Below are positions 42,501 to 54,500 of a stretch of DNA of 64,000 nt, in pieces; position 1 is the stretch's first letter; each line of letters opens with the position of its first letter. A program made the position numbers and the translations under genes. The notes under the pieces were generated by a model. That model did not search any database. It had not been told where the DNA came from and saw only the letters and a list, made by a program, of their open reading frames with translations. Source of the stretch: Argyresthia goedartella (lineage: Eukaryota; Arthropoda; Insecta; Lepidoptera; Argyresthiidae). The stretch is from contig OX463810.1 in the NCBI GenBank assembly GCA_949825045.1, positions 37,024,201 through 37,088,200 on the forward strand, given 5' to 3'.

Positions 42501-45500
42501 AATTTAGAATACCTACCTGTGATTCTTTCGTTTCGTAATTTCGTTCGTGTTTAGTTTTGTTTTGAAAGTTAGAAGTATGTTAAAGTTGAAATTATGTTCA
42601 TTTTGGTTGACAGTTATAAGCATGCGAAATATGAAGGTAAATCAATTGATTATAATAGCTGTTTCGCGATCCGAAGTTCAGGAATGACCCGATTGACAAG
42701 AACTTTTGGACCCGCACGTTCGGCGGAGTAAAACCATACTCCGACTCGCACCGAGAATGAGATCGTTGACTCCGGGAATGTGTCTCTCGGAGCCGGAGTA
42801 TAGTAGAAAGAAAGAAGAAGAAACGTTCCGTGACCGGTCGCTTCCAGTGTAGGAAGCAGGAATAATTACGCGTCGAAAAAGTATGCGAATCGAACTGTCA
42901 CTGACTCTTATGAACAATGACATAAGTAAGGTTCATGCTATCTGAATTCGGAACACTTTTTCACTCTAGTAATTATTCCTGCTTGAGCCACAGGAAAAGA
43001 TTAACTGACCTATACTCTCTAACTGATTTCTGCCGCGTAAGTTATTACACCACTTATGGTTGTGTCATATCAGCCGAATACGTCGGAACGTAAAATCAGC
43101 CGCGGAATCATGCCGAACTTTGATCGCGTATCTTCGGCATATTGTGTATAGACACTAAGTGTCATGTTCTCTAAAATGCATCTGCTAGGACCTCGCACTG
43201 CTCGCCTATAATGCGGTGAGGGTAGAATCGCTTGCATTAGTTTTAAGTGGGGGAATTATGGTAGGCTTGCATTTTAGTGATTTTGCAAGACGCCAAAGTA
43301 CAGTGGATGGATGATCTAATTTAGCAAGTTTATTCTGGCAAATTTTGCTGTTGTGGTCTTTATCACCCAGCTAAATCTCGTGTTGCAGGTGCATGATTGA
43401 TAGACGACTTGACCCAGCGTCTTGTCAGAGCACAAGGTTCTTGTTGCTCGATTCTTCGCAGGCGATTTTTAACTTTTATAAGTTGACGTAGTTTCCGATG
43501 CAGTGGTGCTGGTTTAGAGCGAAAGCTCCCAAGAGGAACATGTTTGCTTCTGGCCTTTATAAGAGTTTTCGTAAAAAGTTCTATCGCAACATCGATTTCT
43601 GCTCTACTGCGATACGCCTGAGATGACAGAGATATGTCGTTATCGATCATGGCTCGAAAACCTCGTAGCGAAAGAACCTGAGGGTTTTCCTAGAGAATTA
43701 TCCAGTAATGGGGAAAGTAAATGGCAAGTGATTAGACGACAGTGAAGCGACTGTTCTCAAGTTAACGTAGTTGCCTACTAGTCTTAATTGTGGGTCAGAA
43801 TCTGTGTATAACCGCACTATATCGAGTGTAATCGACATTTCGCTTGCCCTGATGTGATAAACAAACACGGCTGTATCATCAGCAGGTGTGCCGGTGGCGG
43901 CGGTGGAGGCGGCAGCTATACTCTATTTCATATACCATGGCCCGATGCACTTGAAGCTTAACAATAGGGCTCATAATGTTTGCCTTTTGTTATCTAATTA
44001 GGAGCACTTCAAAATGGCACGCGTCGGTCCAACCTGCATGCAACTAAAGCGTGACTAAAACATTTTGGTATATATTTGAAAATAAAAATACGAATATAAG
44101 TTGTTTACGGTATTTCATAATAATAGCTAACATGAGTTAAATCAAAAATTGTGTCAATAAAATAATAACAATCAGCTTTAAGACTAACTTAATTTAATTA
44201 CTTTAAAAACATGTACATTAATTATATAAAATATTTAACAATTTTAAATATTTAAAGGCAAAAATTTATTATATACATTTATTCGCATGACAACTAACAT
44301 GAAATATTGTTTATGTTGATTACTAGGTTAAACGATCAAGATCATTAGGTTGCATGTAAAATACCACGCCGCAAAAGGGTCTGGCCAGGTATCTTTTGTT
44401 ATCACTAATCCTATTGTTAACGCCTAATGACCGTCTCAAGTGCATCGGGCCATGGTACATGAAATGGAGTATAATCGCGGACGCATCGGCATCGCGGCCG
44501 ATGGTATCGCGTCCTGCCTCACCGGTGAGTCTAAACCGGTTTGATTACAGCGGCTTAAATAATCGGCGCAGTTATTTTCGCTGCGCACATATTCAATCGT
44601 GAAATTGTATGCCGTCAGGAATAGTGCATACCTCTGCGGCTGCAGCCTGTTTGCCGAGACCTCTGGTACCCCTTTTTTGGGGTGAAAGATGGAAAGCAAG
44701 GGTTTGTGGTCCGTTTTTAGGGTGAATGGCTTATCGCGCCCATTTAGGTATGGGTGATAGCGACGTACACCAAATACGATTGCCGTCGCTTCTTTTTGTA
44801 TTTGGCTGTAGTTTTTCTGAGCCGCAGACAATACGCGCGAGGCATATGATATTGGTCTTTCGTGGCCATTTTCCATTTGTTATAGGACAGCCCCAAGACC
44901 TGCAGGGGAAGCATCACTGTTAAAATCCGCGGTGCGTATTGGTCTAAATATGCTAGGACTGAAGCTAATACGTTTTTTGTTTTTGTGGAAGCAGTTTCGT
45001 GAGCATCTGTCCATGATCACTTTACATTTTTTACTAACAAGCTGTAGAATGGCTTAGCATTGATGACGCAATTGGGACCAAGTTACGGTAGTCTTTAACT
45101 AACCCTAAGAATGACTGCAGTTGGGTCGCATTTTCAGGGCGTTGAGCTTTAATTACGGACGTTGACTTTATCGGGAGACGTAATCCTTTTTAGTCAATAT
45201 GGCAAAATCACCTGTTAAAATCATGACATCTGTCAAAAAAGTGACACCTATGAAAAAAATCATAAGTAGTTTATAATACGCGAAGTTGTGCCTCTGCCAT
45301 CCCATATGAGAAAAGACGTGCTATGATGACTAGCATGACTATGTTTACAGAAGCTTTTTAGTATAATGTAATGATATGCCTATATTATATGTAAATGGTA
45401 CAAATGGGACAACGTATCCCAATTGTACCATTAATGGTACAAGTAGGACAAACTAGTACCATGAATGGTACAATTGGTCCGGAGGGATTATTTCGTTGGC

Positions 45501-48500
45501 GACGGCATAGCTTATTGTAAAGATTCTCGTATAAAGAGTGCGTTTCGCGACATGTTCGGAGTAACACCGTACACTCTGCTCGTGCTGTTTTAAAATAGTA
45601 CTTCGGCTTAAAAGAGCAATATACAGTGCAAAATTACACAATTTTGAAGATAAATCTGCAACAGGCAAAGTGGTTTTTATTTTAACTAAAAATAACAAGT
45701 GAATAACACAAAATCTTCACAAAGAGTGCTTAAAAAGTCGTTAAGTTATTCAAAGTGTCGATAAGTGAACAATTAGCGTACAACAGAATCAATGACTCAG
45801 TTCATCTCCAACCGGCTACGAAACTGACGACAAAGCGGATAAGTCACTACGTATTTCAAGCGCTCACTCACTGAGCCTGTTACCGCAGCGGTTAAGAAGG
45901 ACCAACTGTGTGTACCAGTGAAGAAAAAGCGCAGGTTCGATTCTCGCCCACGACGAAATTCCTTGTTTTTATTTTTCACAGTGAGGAAAGACTCCTAGCG
46001 ACACCTGCCGGCAGATAAGAAATGAGCCGTTTTCAAAGACTGCCACCCTAACAAAATCAATTCTGTTCTATATATTATCGCAACAGAGGGCGCTACTGAC
46101 AAAAATAACATATTGCTTGTTTTTAAATAAATGGCTACTAAAATGAATAACTCCTATAATAATATCACTATAAGAAGGACATAAGTAAATAATACATCGG
46201 CTAACCTCAATGAATCCGTATTAGATGTGAGTTATCAGAGTTTGACGGAATTTGGGCAATTTCGTAGCGTAGAACAATCAGAATTGATAGAAAAAAATAA
46301 TATATTAACGGTAAAACTAGAAACTGCAAATGGTGAAATAGATAATCTCAATATGGAAACTCAAGAAAGAAATAACTGACTGTCAAAACAAACTTAAAAT
46401 ATAAAAAACAGTGGGAATAGATGATATAATGAATTCCACCCCTGCAAGATATTTATCACCATATTATAGAAGGATGAGACCAAGCTTCCTGCAAACCGGA
46501 ATCCCTAGAATGTCACCCAATCAATTTAGGTGCCGGTCTGCTAAATTATTAGCAAATAGTCAAGTTGCAACTTCTGATATTAATGATACCATACAGAATT
46601 CATTTAATACCAGTTCTCCTAAAGACACACAGAATTTCCCTGACTATAAGAATAAAGTACATGGGCCTGAAGAAGACGTGGCCACTATCCACTTATCTGA
46701 ATCGTCTTCATTGGACTCAAAACCCGATACAAGGCCTTGTTTTCTGATGCAGAGGGTAGGGTATGCGACCGTTTTTGCAAAATCTGCTTGGAGGAGGATT
46801 TAAAGTGTGCTCAGTACTCAAACCAAATGCTACACTGGATCAAATTCTGGAAGGTTGTGACCACATTTGTAGAGATTTTACTAAAAAAGATTACATCATA
46901 ATTATAACGAAGTCGAGTGACAAAAATCCATTAAAACTACAGTCTTTTCTGTAGTATTACCTAAACATGCTACAACACACAAATGTCCTCTTTAGTGAAG
47001 TGTGCAGCAGTTTGTATTTAAATGAAGCTAAGTTAAACAGTGTAATCAAAATAATATGCAATAACTTCAAACACGCTACTTTTGTCGACTTCCATGTTAC
47101 TGGCATCCACAAAAACAATACATTTCTTAAATATAGAGCATTGCTACGGGAAATACTTAATAATAGTTATTATTATAATTACAGAGAATATGTAGTCATC
47201 TAGGAATACAAAGGCGATAGTTAGTTACGCCAACAAATGCACTCAAACTGGTACCTGTTTAAGCTTAAATGACTGTCATCGTGGCGAAGTTGAAGGTACC
47301 ACCCACACTGTTAATGACAATACTGATAAGCTTTTTCGTTATTAATGCATGTCTAAAGAAGCCAATTTGCACAAACACAAAGTTATCAAATAATTAAATT
47401 TTAGACAAACAAAATGCTGTATTATATTTAAATCAAAGTGTAGCTTTATTACATCAGAATGTGTGTGGTATAAGTACTAAGAAGGACGAATTTGAGTTAT
47501 ACCTACACTGTCTAGAAAATAAACCCATCTATGTTTGTATGACTGAACATTTTCTAAATACAGCATCTGCACCACTTTTATATGACCCATTATAGCATGG
47601 CTTCATACACAACTAGAGTCACTAAGAAAAGGGGTGGATCACTCATATTAGCAAAAGAAAATTGTGAATTTGAAGAGTTAGAAATATGCAAAAAAATGTA
47701 CAAAATGGACTCTTTTGAAATTTGTGGTATTAGGGATATTAATACAAAAATTAATATCTGTTGTATATATCGCACACCAAACGACAAAAATTTAGATAAG
47801 TTTATGAGTCAACTGGAGATGTTACTGGAGCACTTTTTCAATAAGAAATGAATTCTATTAGGGGACTTTGATCTGATGACGAATAATAAACAAAAAAGGG
47901 ATTTTTTGAATCTCCTAACATAACATTATAACTTTAAACCCTGTATTGCTACTGTTACTTTTATCCGTAATGATTCTATATCTTGCATTGACAATATAAT
48001 TATAAATATTCATAATGACGAAATTACCAATATTGACATAGACCACAATAACTTGGCCGATGGGCATGCTTGTATTTCGGGTACTTTTAGAAGCTCCTTT
48101 GTGAATCATAATCAGAGACAATACAATTTATTTATAAAAAGCAAAGAAACTGTAACGAAATTAGTCGAAATGTTTTCAGAGAAAATATCGCTTCACAAAA
48201 TTGGCAAGGAGTGGGTATTAACACGTTTTTAAATAAAGTTACAGAAATATTTAATTACAGCTATCGGAAATGTAAAAAGAAAGTAAATCTCTGTAAAGGT
48301 ACACAGATAAAATGGATAAATAGGGGTCTAAGAGTGTCTAGTAAAATAAAGAGATTTCTCAGTACGGCTAAAGGAGAAAACATTGACAACTCTGTTCTTC
48401 AATTTAAACGCAGGTATATCAATCAGTACCGCAAAGTTATAAAAGGTCTGCAAAGATTATCAGTAAGAAAAGCCATTAGTCAATCTACCAACATCCCCAA

Positions 48501-51500
48501 ATCAATTTGGCAAGTAGTTAATAAACACCGCAATAAAAGCAATCTCAAGTTTAAGGATAAACTTATGCTTAAGGTTGATGACAGGATTGTAGATGATCCT
48601 AATAAAATAGTAAAAAATTTCTCTGATCAGTTTAACTGTAAAAAATCTTCTATCGAAAACCACCATATATCAGAATCATATCTAATGGAAAACACCAAAA
48701 GAGTAGAAAACAGTATGATCTTAAAAAATGTCACATCTGCTGAAATAACCAAGCTAGTATCAAAAATGAATAATAAAAAATCATATGGTTATGATGAAAT
48801 CCCAATTTGTATTATAAAAGACAACATTGACATTTTAGCAGTACCATTAATACATTTATTTAATTTGTGTTTTGATAATTTTATATTCCCAGAGCAGTTG
48901 AAAATAGCAAAAGTCATTCCTATCTTTAAAAAGGGCCTAAAAACTGATCCAAAAATGTATAGGCCTATATCGCTTTTAACTACGTTATCAAAAATTTTTG
49001 AAAAACTATTGAAACCTGGCTAGCAATAATATACTCAGTAACCGGCAGTTCGGATAGCAAAAAAGGCGTTGGTACGATGGACGCTATTGACTCTCTGATC
49101 GATGATGTTGTCAAGAATCTCAATGATAACAAGAAAGTGGCTGGACTTTTCTTGGATCTTGGTTCCGCTTTTGATACAGTAGACCATACATTATTAATAA
49201 ACAAATTAGAACACTACGGCGTTAGAGAAAATACCCTAAATATTTTTTTTTATTATTTTTTTTTTTTTTATTATTATTTTGGGAAGCTTACAGCTATATT
49301 ATTAAACAGTTTTGAACTATGATAAACTAAAGGCTAATTATAAGCAACCACATATAGTTAAAAAAATATATATAACAATAACATAATTGAGGTGATACCT
49401 CGCCACACAAAAATTTATTAACTAAAAAAGATCTCGCTGCTCACGCACCCACCACCTACATACCCACCATCTACACGTCATCCTTCACTCTTAAGAGACG
49501 CAAAAAATTTCTTTATAGTATTTTTTCCTAGTGATTGAACACTGCTATTGAAAATATCTATGTCCATATCTTGATCAATGCCAGAGTCAAAAAGACGGTT
49601 GAAAGACGAGCAGGCTCTGACAAGAAAGGAATTAGCTCTGTAATTGCTATGCACCAAAGGTAGCTGAAACAACGGGCGTCTACGAGTACTACGGTTAGGA
49701 ACCTTAAAATTCAATTTGCTTAGTAGCCAAGGACAGTCAACGGTACCTCTTGCTATCTTCATGAGGAATGCTACATCAGCAGTGTCCCTGCGCAAGTTAA
49801 GAGGAAGAAGATGGAGCCGTGCACATCGGTTTTCATATTGTAATTTAGGCAGCTTGAACTTAAAACCGAGATACCGAGTGAACTTCCTCTGAACTTGCTC
49901 AAGTCTACCACTATACGTGTCATAGCAAGGGTTCCATATCTGAGATGCGTATTTGAGGTGACTACGGACATAAGCGCAGTAAAGAACTTTGACGGTTTTC
50001 ATACAATTAAACGACTTAGACAACCGCATAACAAATCCCATGGCCTTCGAGGCTTTACTGACAATGCTATTAATATGCTGGTTAAACATTAGTTTACTAT
50101 CATGAATTACCCCTAGGTCCTTACCTTCAGACAGCCTAGTCAATGGCAGGTTTTTTATATCGTAGTTTGATACAAAAGGCCTAAGCTTGCGGGTAAATGT
50201 TACAAAGAAGCACTTGGAGACGTTCAGATCCAGCTTGTTTAACAGACAGTAGTTGTCGAGCCTGATTAAATCCTGTTGTAACAGCATGGCATCCGAAGCC
50301 TTGTTCACTACTCTAAAAATTTTCATATCATCGGCAAATAATAGTACATTAGAATTAATAAAGCAATAATCGATGTCCTGTACAAATATAATAAATAGCA
50401 ATGGGCCAAGCAATGATCCTTGGGGAACACCGGATGGTATTTTCACCCAGGAGGATTTAAAACCGTTTAATACAACAGCCTGACAACGGTTAGATACATA
50501 GGAACTCAACCATGCAAACAAACTGCCACCGATACCAACACCCCCAAGCTTCCTTAGCAATATTCTGTGGTCAATGCGATCAAAGGCCTTACTGTAGTCG
50601 GTATATATGACATCAACCTGATCGCCATCATCCATACGCTCCGTAACATAGTCATTGAGGATTGCCAGGTTTGATACGGTCGATCTCCCCTTCAAAAACC
50701 CATGTTGAAAAGGGCTGAAACTTGCTTTGAGACTACTATAAAGCTGAGTGTAAACGATACGTTCCAGAACCTTAGCAATTAGGCATAATTTTGAAATTGG
50801 TCTATAGTGCTCGACACAATCCCGGGAACCTTTTTTATGAATAGGTGAGATAAACGCAGATTTCCAACGGGCTGGCATTACACCCTCGTCCAGCGATCGT
50901 TTGAACAGCATAGACACGGGACCCGAAAGTTCTTTGGAACATGTAACCAAGAATTTGGCCGGGATTGTATCGGGACCAGCAGACTTGGCCAGATCAAGAG
51001 CTTGCAATTGTCTTTGTACAAGCGGTGCGTTAATCTCAATGCCAGTGATGTCGCACAGTCTGGCGGTGTCGTCATTTCTTAAGTCGTCGGAACTCAGAAC
51101 TGGGTCTAAGAATGTGGAGTGGAAAAATTTAGAAAAATATTCGATTATTGATTGGCCACAGTCAGAAGAGATACCATCATAAGTCATACTCGAAGGGAAA
51201 ACGCCACTTTTTCTTTTCGACTTTACAAAGGTCCAAAACACTCTTGGGTTGTTAACAATAGCATTTTCCACATTAGAAATATACTTAGCATGACAATCAC
51301 GTTCAATACTGCCTACCCTATCGCGAAGTACTATAAAGGATGCTTTATCAGACAGATTTCCGTAAGTTTTAAACTTTTTGTGATGTTTAAATTTCTCTCT
51401 AATCGCCTTAATCAATGCTGGACTGTACCATGGTGGGTACTTACTCTTAGACGACTTACGGATCGGCACATAGGTATCACGAATTTTATAAATAGTTTTA

Positions 51501-54500
51501 TAGAACAGCTCGACCGCATCATCCACACTACCCTCACGAAGAACTATGGACCAATCAATTTTATTTAACTCCTCTCTTATCAATTCGTAATTTGCTTTAA
51601 AATAATTAAATGATGTGAAGGGTATCGTTATGAGAGGGGTAAAGTGTGACACAGGAATGTCAATATGAAGAGCTTTGTGGTAGGGGTCCTCTGGAACTAG
51701 CGGATCTAGGCAGGACATTGTTATAACATTTTCGTTGGACAACACAAGGTCAAGAATGCGGCCATAGTTATTTTCGAATGTATTATATTGGTGAAGACCA
51801 CAGACATTCCTTAACCTGAGAACTGACTAAGTTGGATGGCTGAAGTTGACCATTCTGTGATGTCCATTGAATGCAACTCATATTAAAATCACCTACAATA
51901 ACAAATCTATCTTGATTATTATGAGACCTAAGATTAATTAAATTACTACAAAAGTTATCTAATTGGGTTTTAAAATTATTACCATTTTTTTCATCACAGA
52001 GGTATAACGAACACAGATGCAGAGTGGTTACTTGTTTGTTATTAAGTCGTAATGGGATTGATACCCAGATGTCCTCGGCCGAGGTTTGCCAACCAACATT
52101 AACGTTCGAGCATAATTCCCTTTTAACCGCTATCAATACACCGCCTCCCATAGTCAGCTGCGTAGAAACATAGTCGCGGTCGCGCCGCCACACTATGTAC
52201 CTATTATCGAATAATTCATTGTCAGCAATAGAATCAAGAAGCCAGGTTTCCGTCAGAGTTATTATGTCATAATCGTTAAGCGTAATATTCCGCCCGAAAG
52301 TCTCCGCTTTATTTAAGAGCTATCTACAAAATAGAACACAATTTGTTGAAATTAAATATGAAAATAATGGTACGGAAAGTGGCAAAATCCGATATATCTA
52401 AAATAAAAATAGGAGTACCACAAGGATCCATATTGGGGCCAGTTCTTTTCATCATATTCACAAATGACTTAATAGACTACATACTTAATAAAAATCCGGA
52501 CATTAAACTTGTTTTATTTGCTGATGACACAAATGCGATTATTTATACTGATGACATAGAAACACTAAATAATATTGTAGTTAAAGCTCTTTCAGCTTTT
52601 AATGAGTGGTTCAGCGGAAATAATCTCCACATAAACCCTAGCAAAACAAATGTCATGCTTTTCAAAAGCACCGCCAGAAATTATGATACTCTCGAGATTA
52701 AAGTTAATGACAGTACAATCGAACAAGTAAATATAGTCAAATTTCTAGGGGTCCATGTAGACTGTTTTCTTAACTGGAAACATGAGCTAGCAGCAATGGA
52801 AAGTTCTATTAGTTCATCATGTTATGCCTTGAGAAGTTTAAGAGATGAACTAAGCTTAGTCCAACTAAAAGCTGTTTACTATGCATTAGTTGAATCTAAA
52901 TTACGGTATAGCATCATGTTTTGGGGTCATAGCTACGAATATAATATTAAAAAAGCGTTCATATGCCAGAAGCGAGCAATAAGCACAATGGTAAGAATAC
53001 CACAGTGGGAAACGTGCAAAGAGCACTTTGTTAAATTAGGTTTACTTACAGTACCATGTCTCTATATTCTTGTCTTACTTATGAACCTAACAAAAAAATT
53101 GCCAAAGTACGAGTCATCAGAAGAAAAACATGTGCATAACGAATCAAGACGCAAAGATGTAAAAATCGAGACACTATTTCCCAGACTGCAAGTTGCAAGT
53201 CATAGTGCAAGGTACCAGGCCGTTGTCCTGTACAATAAATTGCCTATTGACTTAAAATTAATTGACAACTTGACCAAATTTAAGAATGCGTTGCAAAAAT
53301 ACTTGTTGAAGAAGTGCTTCTACACTCTTGAGGATTTCATAAATCAATATGATCGGCATTAATATATTAGGAAATTTTAAATTATTTACTATGGTAATCT
53401 TATTGACATTGAATTTATTTGGAAATTGCCTAAATACTTGCATTATTTTGTGGAATTATCTTTTATAGTATAATAATATATTATTGTTTTTATGTTATGT
53501 TGTTTTTGTGTTTTAGTTTTAAGTATGATTCAAATATGATTTAATACTCGTGAATGAATAAATGAAAATGAAATTTATTTGGAAATTGCCTAAATACTTG
53601 CATTATTTTGTGGAATTATCTTTTATAGTATAATAATATATTATTGTTTTTATGTTATGTTGTTTTTGTGTTTTAGTTTTAAGTATGATTCAAATATGAT
53701 TTAATACTCGTGAATGAATAAATGAAAATGAAATGATAAATCGTATTTACCGAATACAATGTTAACAATCACGTAAATCATACAATTCAGTGCAACGTTG
53801 GGACCCAAGCTGAAAATGTATGCTTGAGGAATGCAGCCTACGCCATACATCGTTAGCACGAATGGGAGAATCACTGAAAGAAAGAGAAGTTTAGTTAGAA
53901 CAACACAACTGATACAATTCAAAAAGGTAATACGGCCCGCGCCAACTTTCTCTAGCTCTGAGTGAGGAGTGTAACATAGTACATTTTACTTCAAAAGTTG
54001 TCAATAGGATCTACTTAGTGTAATTGGCTGTTTTAATGCTGTTTTAATTTGCAATTATGTTTTATCAATTCAAAATTCAATTTAAACACCTGTCAGGGAA
54101 CCATTCTATGTTTCCGTTTTCTCCTGACCTTCGTACCACACTATACATTGGAGATACATCCTATCTCAATTCTTCGTATTTGCCCCTCAGTGAAGGGGCA
54201 AATACGAAGTACCCGTAACCGGCCAGCTTGCATGAAGAGACTTTTGAATGTTGAGGAAGCGAGAGATGTCTGCCAGGATCGTAGCAGGTGGCGGTCTTTA
54301 GTCTCTGCCTACCCCATACTGCCTACAGCATGTATGTATGTATTAATGTGTAGTACAAGTCATCAAGAAGGTTTCCTGTTTAAGAGTGTCGTTTGATACT
54401 GCAGCTCGTTGACTGCCCAGATTGGGTACATCATTACTCTTGGCTTTATTTGATTAGTTGGTTATCCTCCTGTCCCTACAGCTACAATTCCGACTACAGT

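Larger units (their letters stand above)
49240..52320 (-). mobile_element. LINE-B, nested in LINE-A
   Basis: Minus-strand non-LTR element. The poly(A)/(AAT) tail appears as T-rich DNA at 49240-49280. Coding runs leftward from 52193 to 49478. It is 5'-truncated at about 52320, inside or before the endonuclease. LINE-A RT coding sequence is present on both sides in the opposite orientation, proving the nesting. Confidence 0.88.
46100..53737 (+). mobile_element. LINE-A, interrupted by LINE-B
   Basis: Plus-strand non-LTR element. ORF1 remnants lie at 46411-47203, endonuclease pieces at 47440-48130 and pre-RT plus RT start at 48211-49240. After interruption by LINE-B, RT and the C-terminus continue at 52318-53362. 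The 3' UTR ends in repeated AATGAAAATGAAATGAT at about 53737, only 13 bp from the splice donor of the ABCA exon 53873-53751. The 5' border is not determined. Confidence 0.85.
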
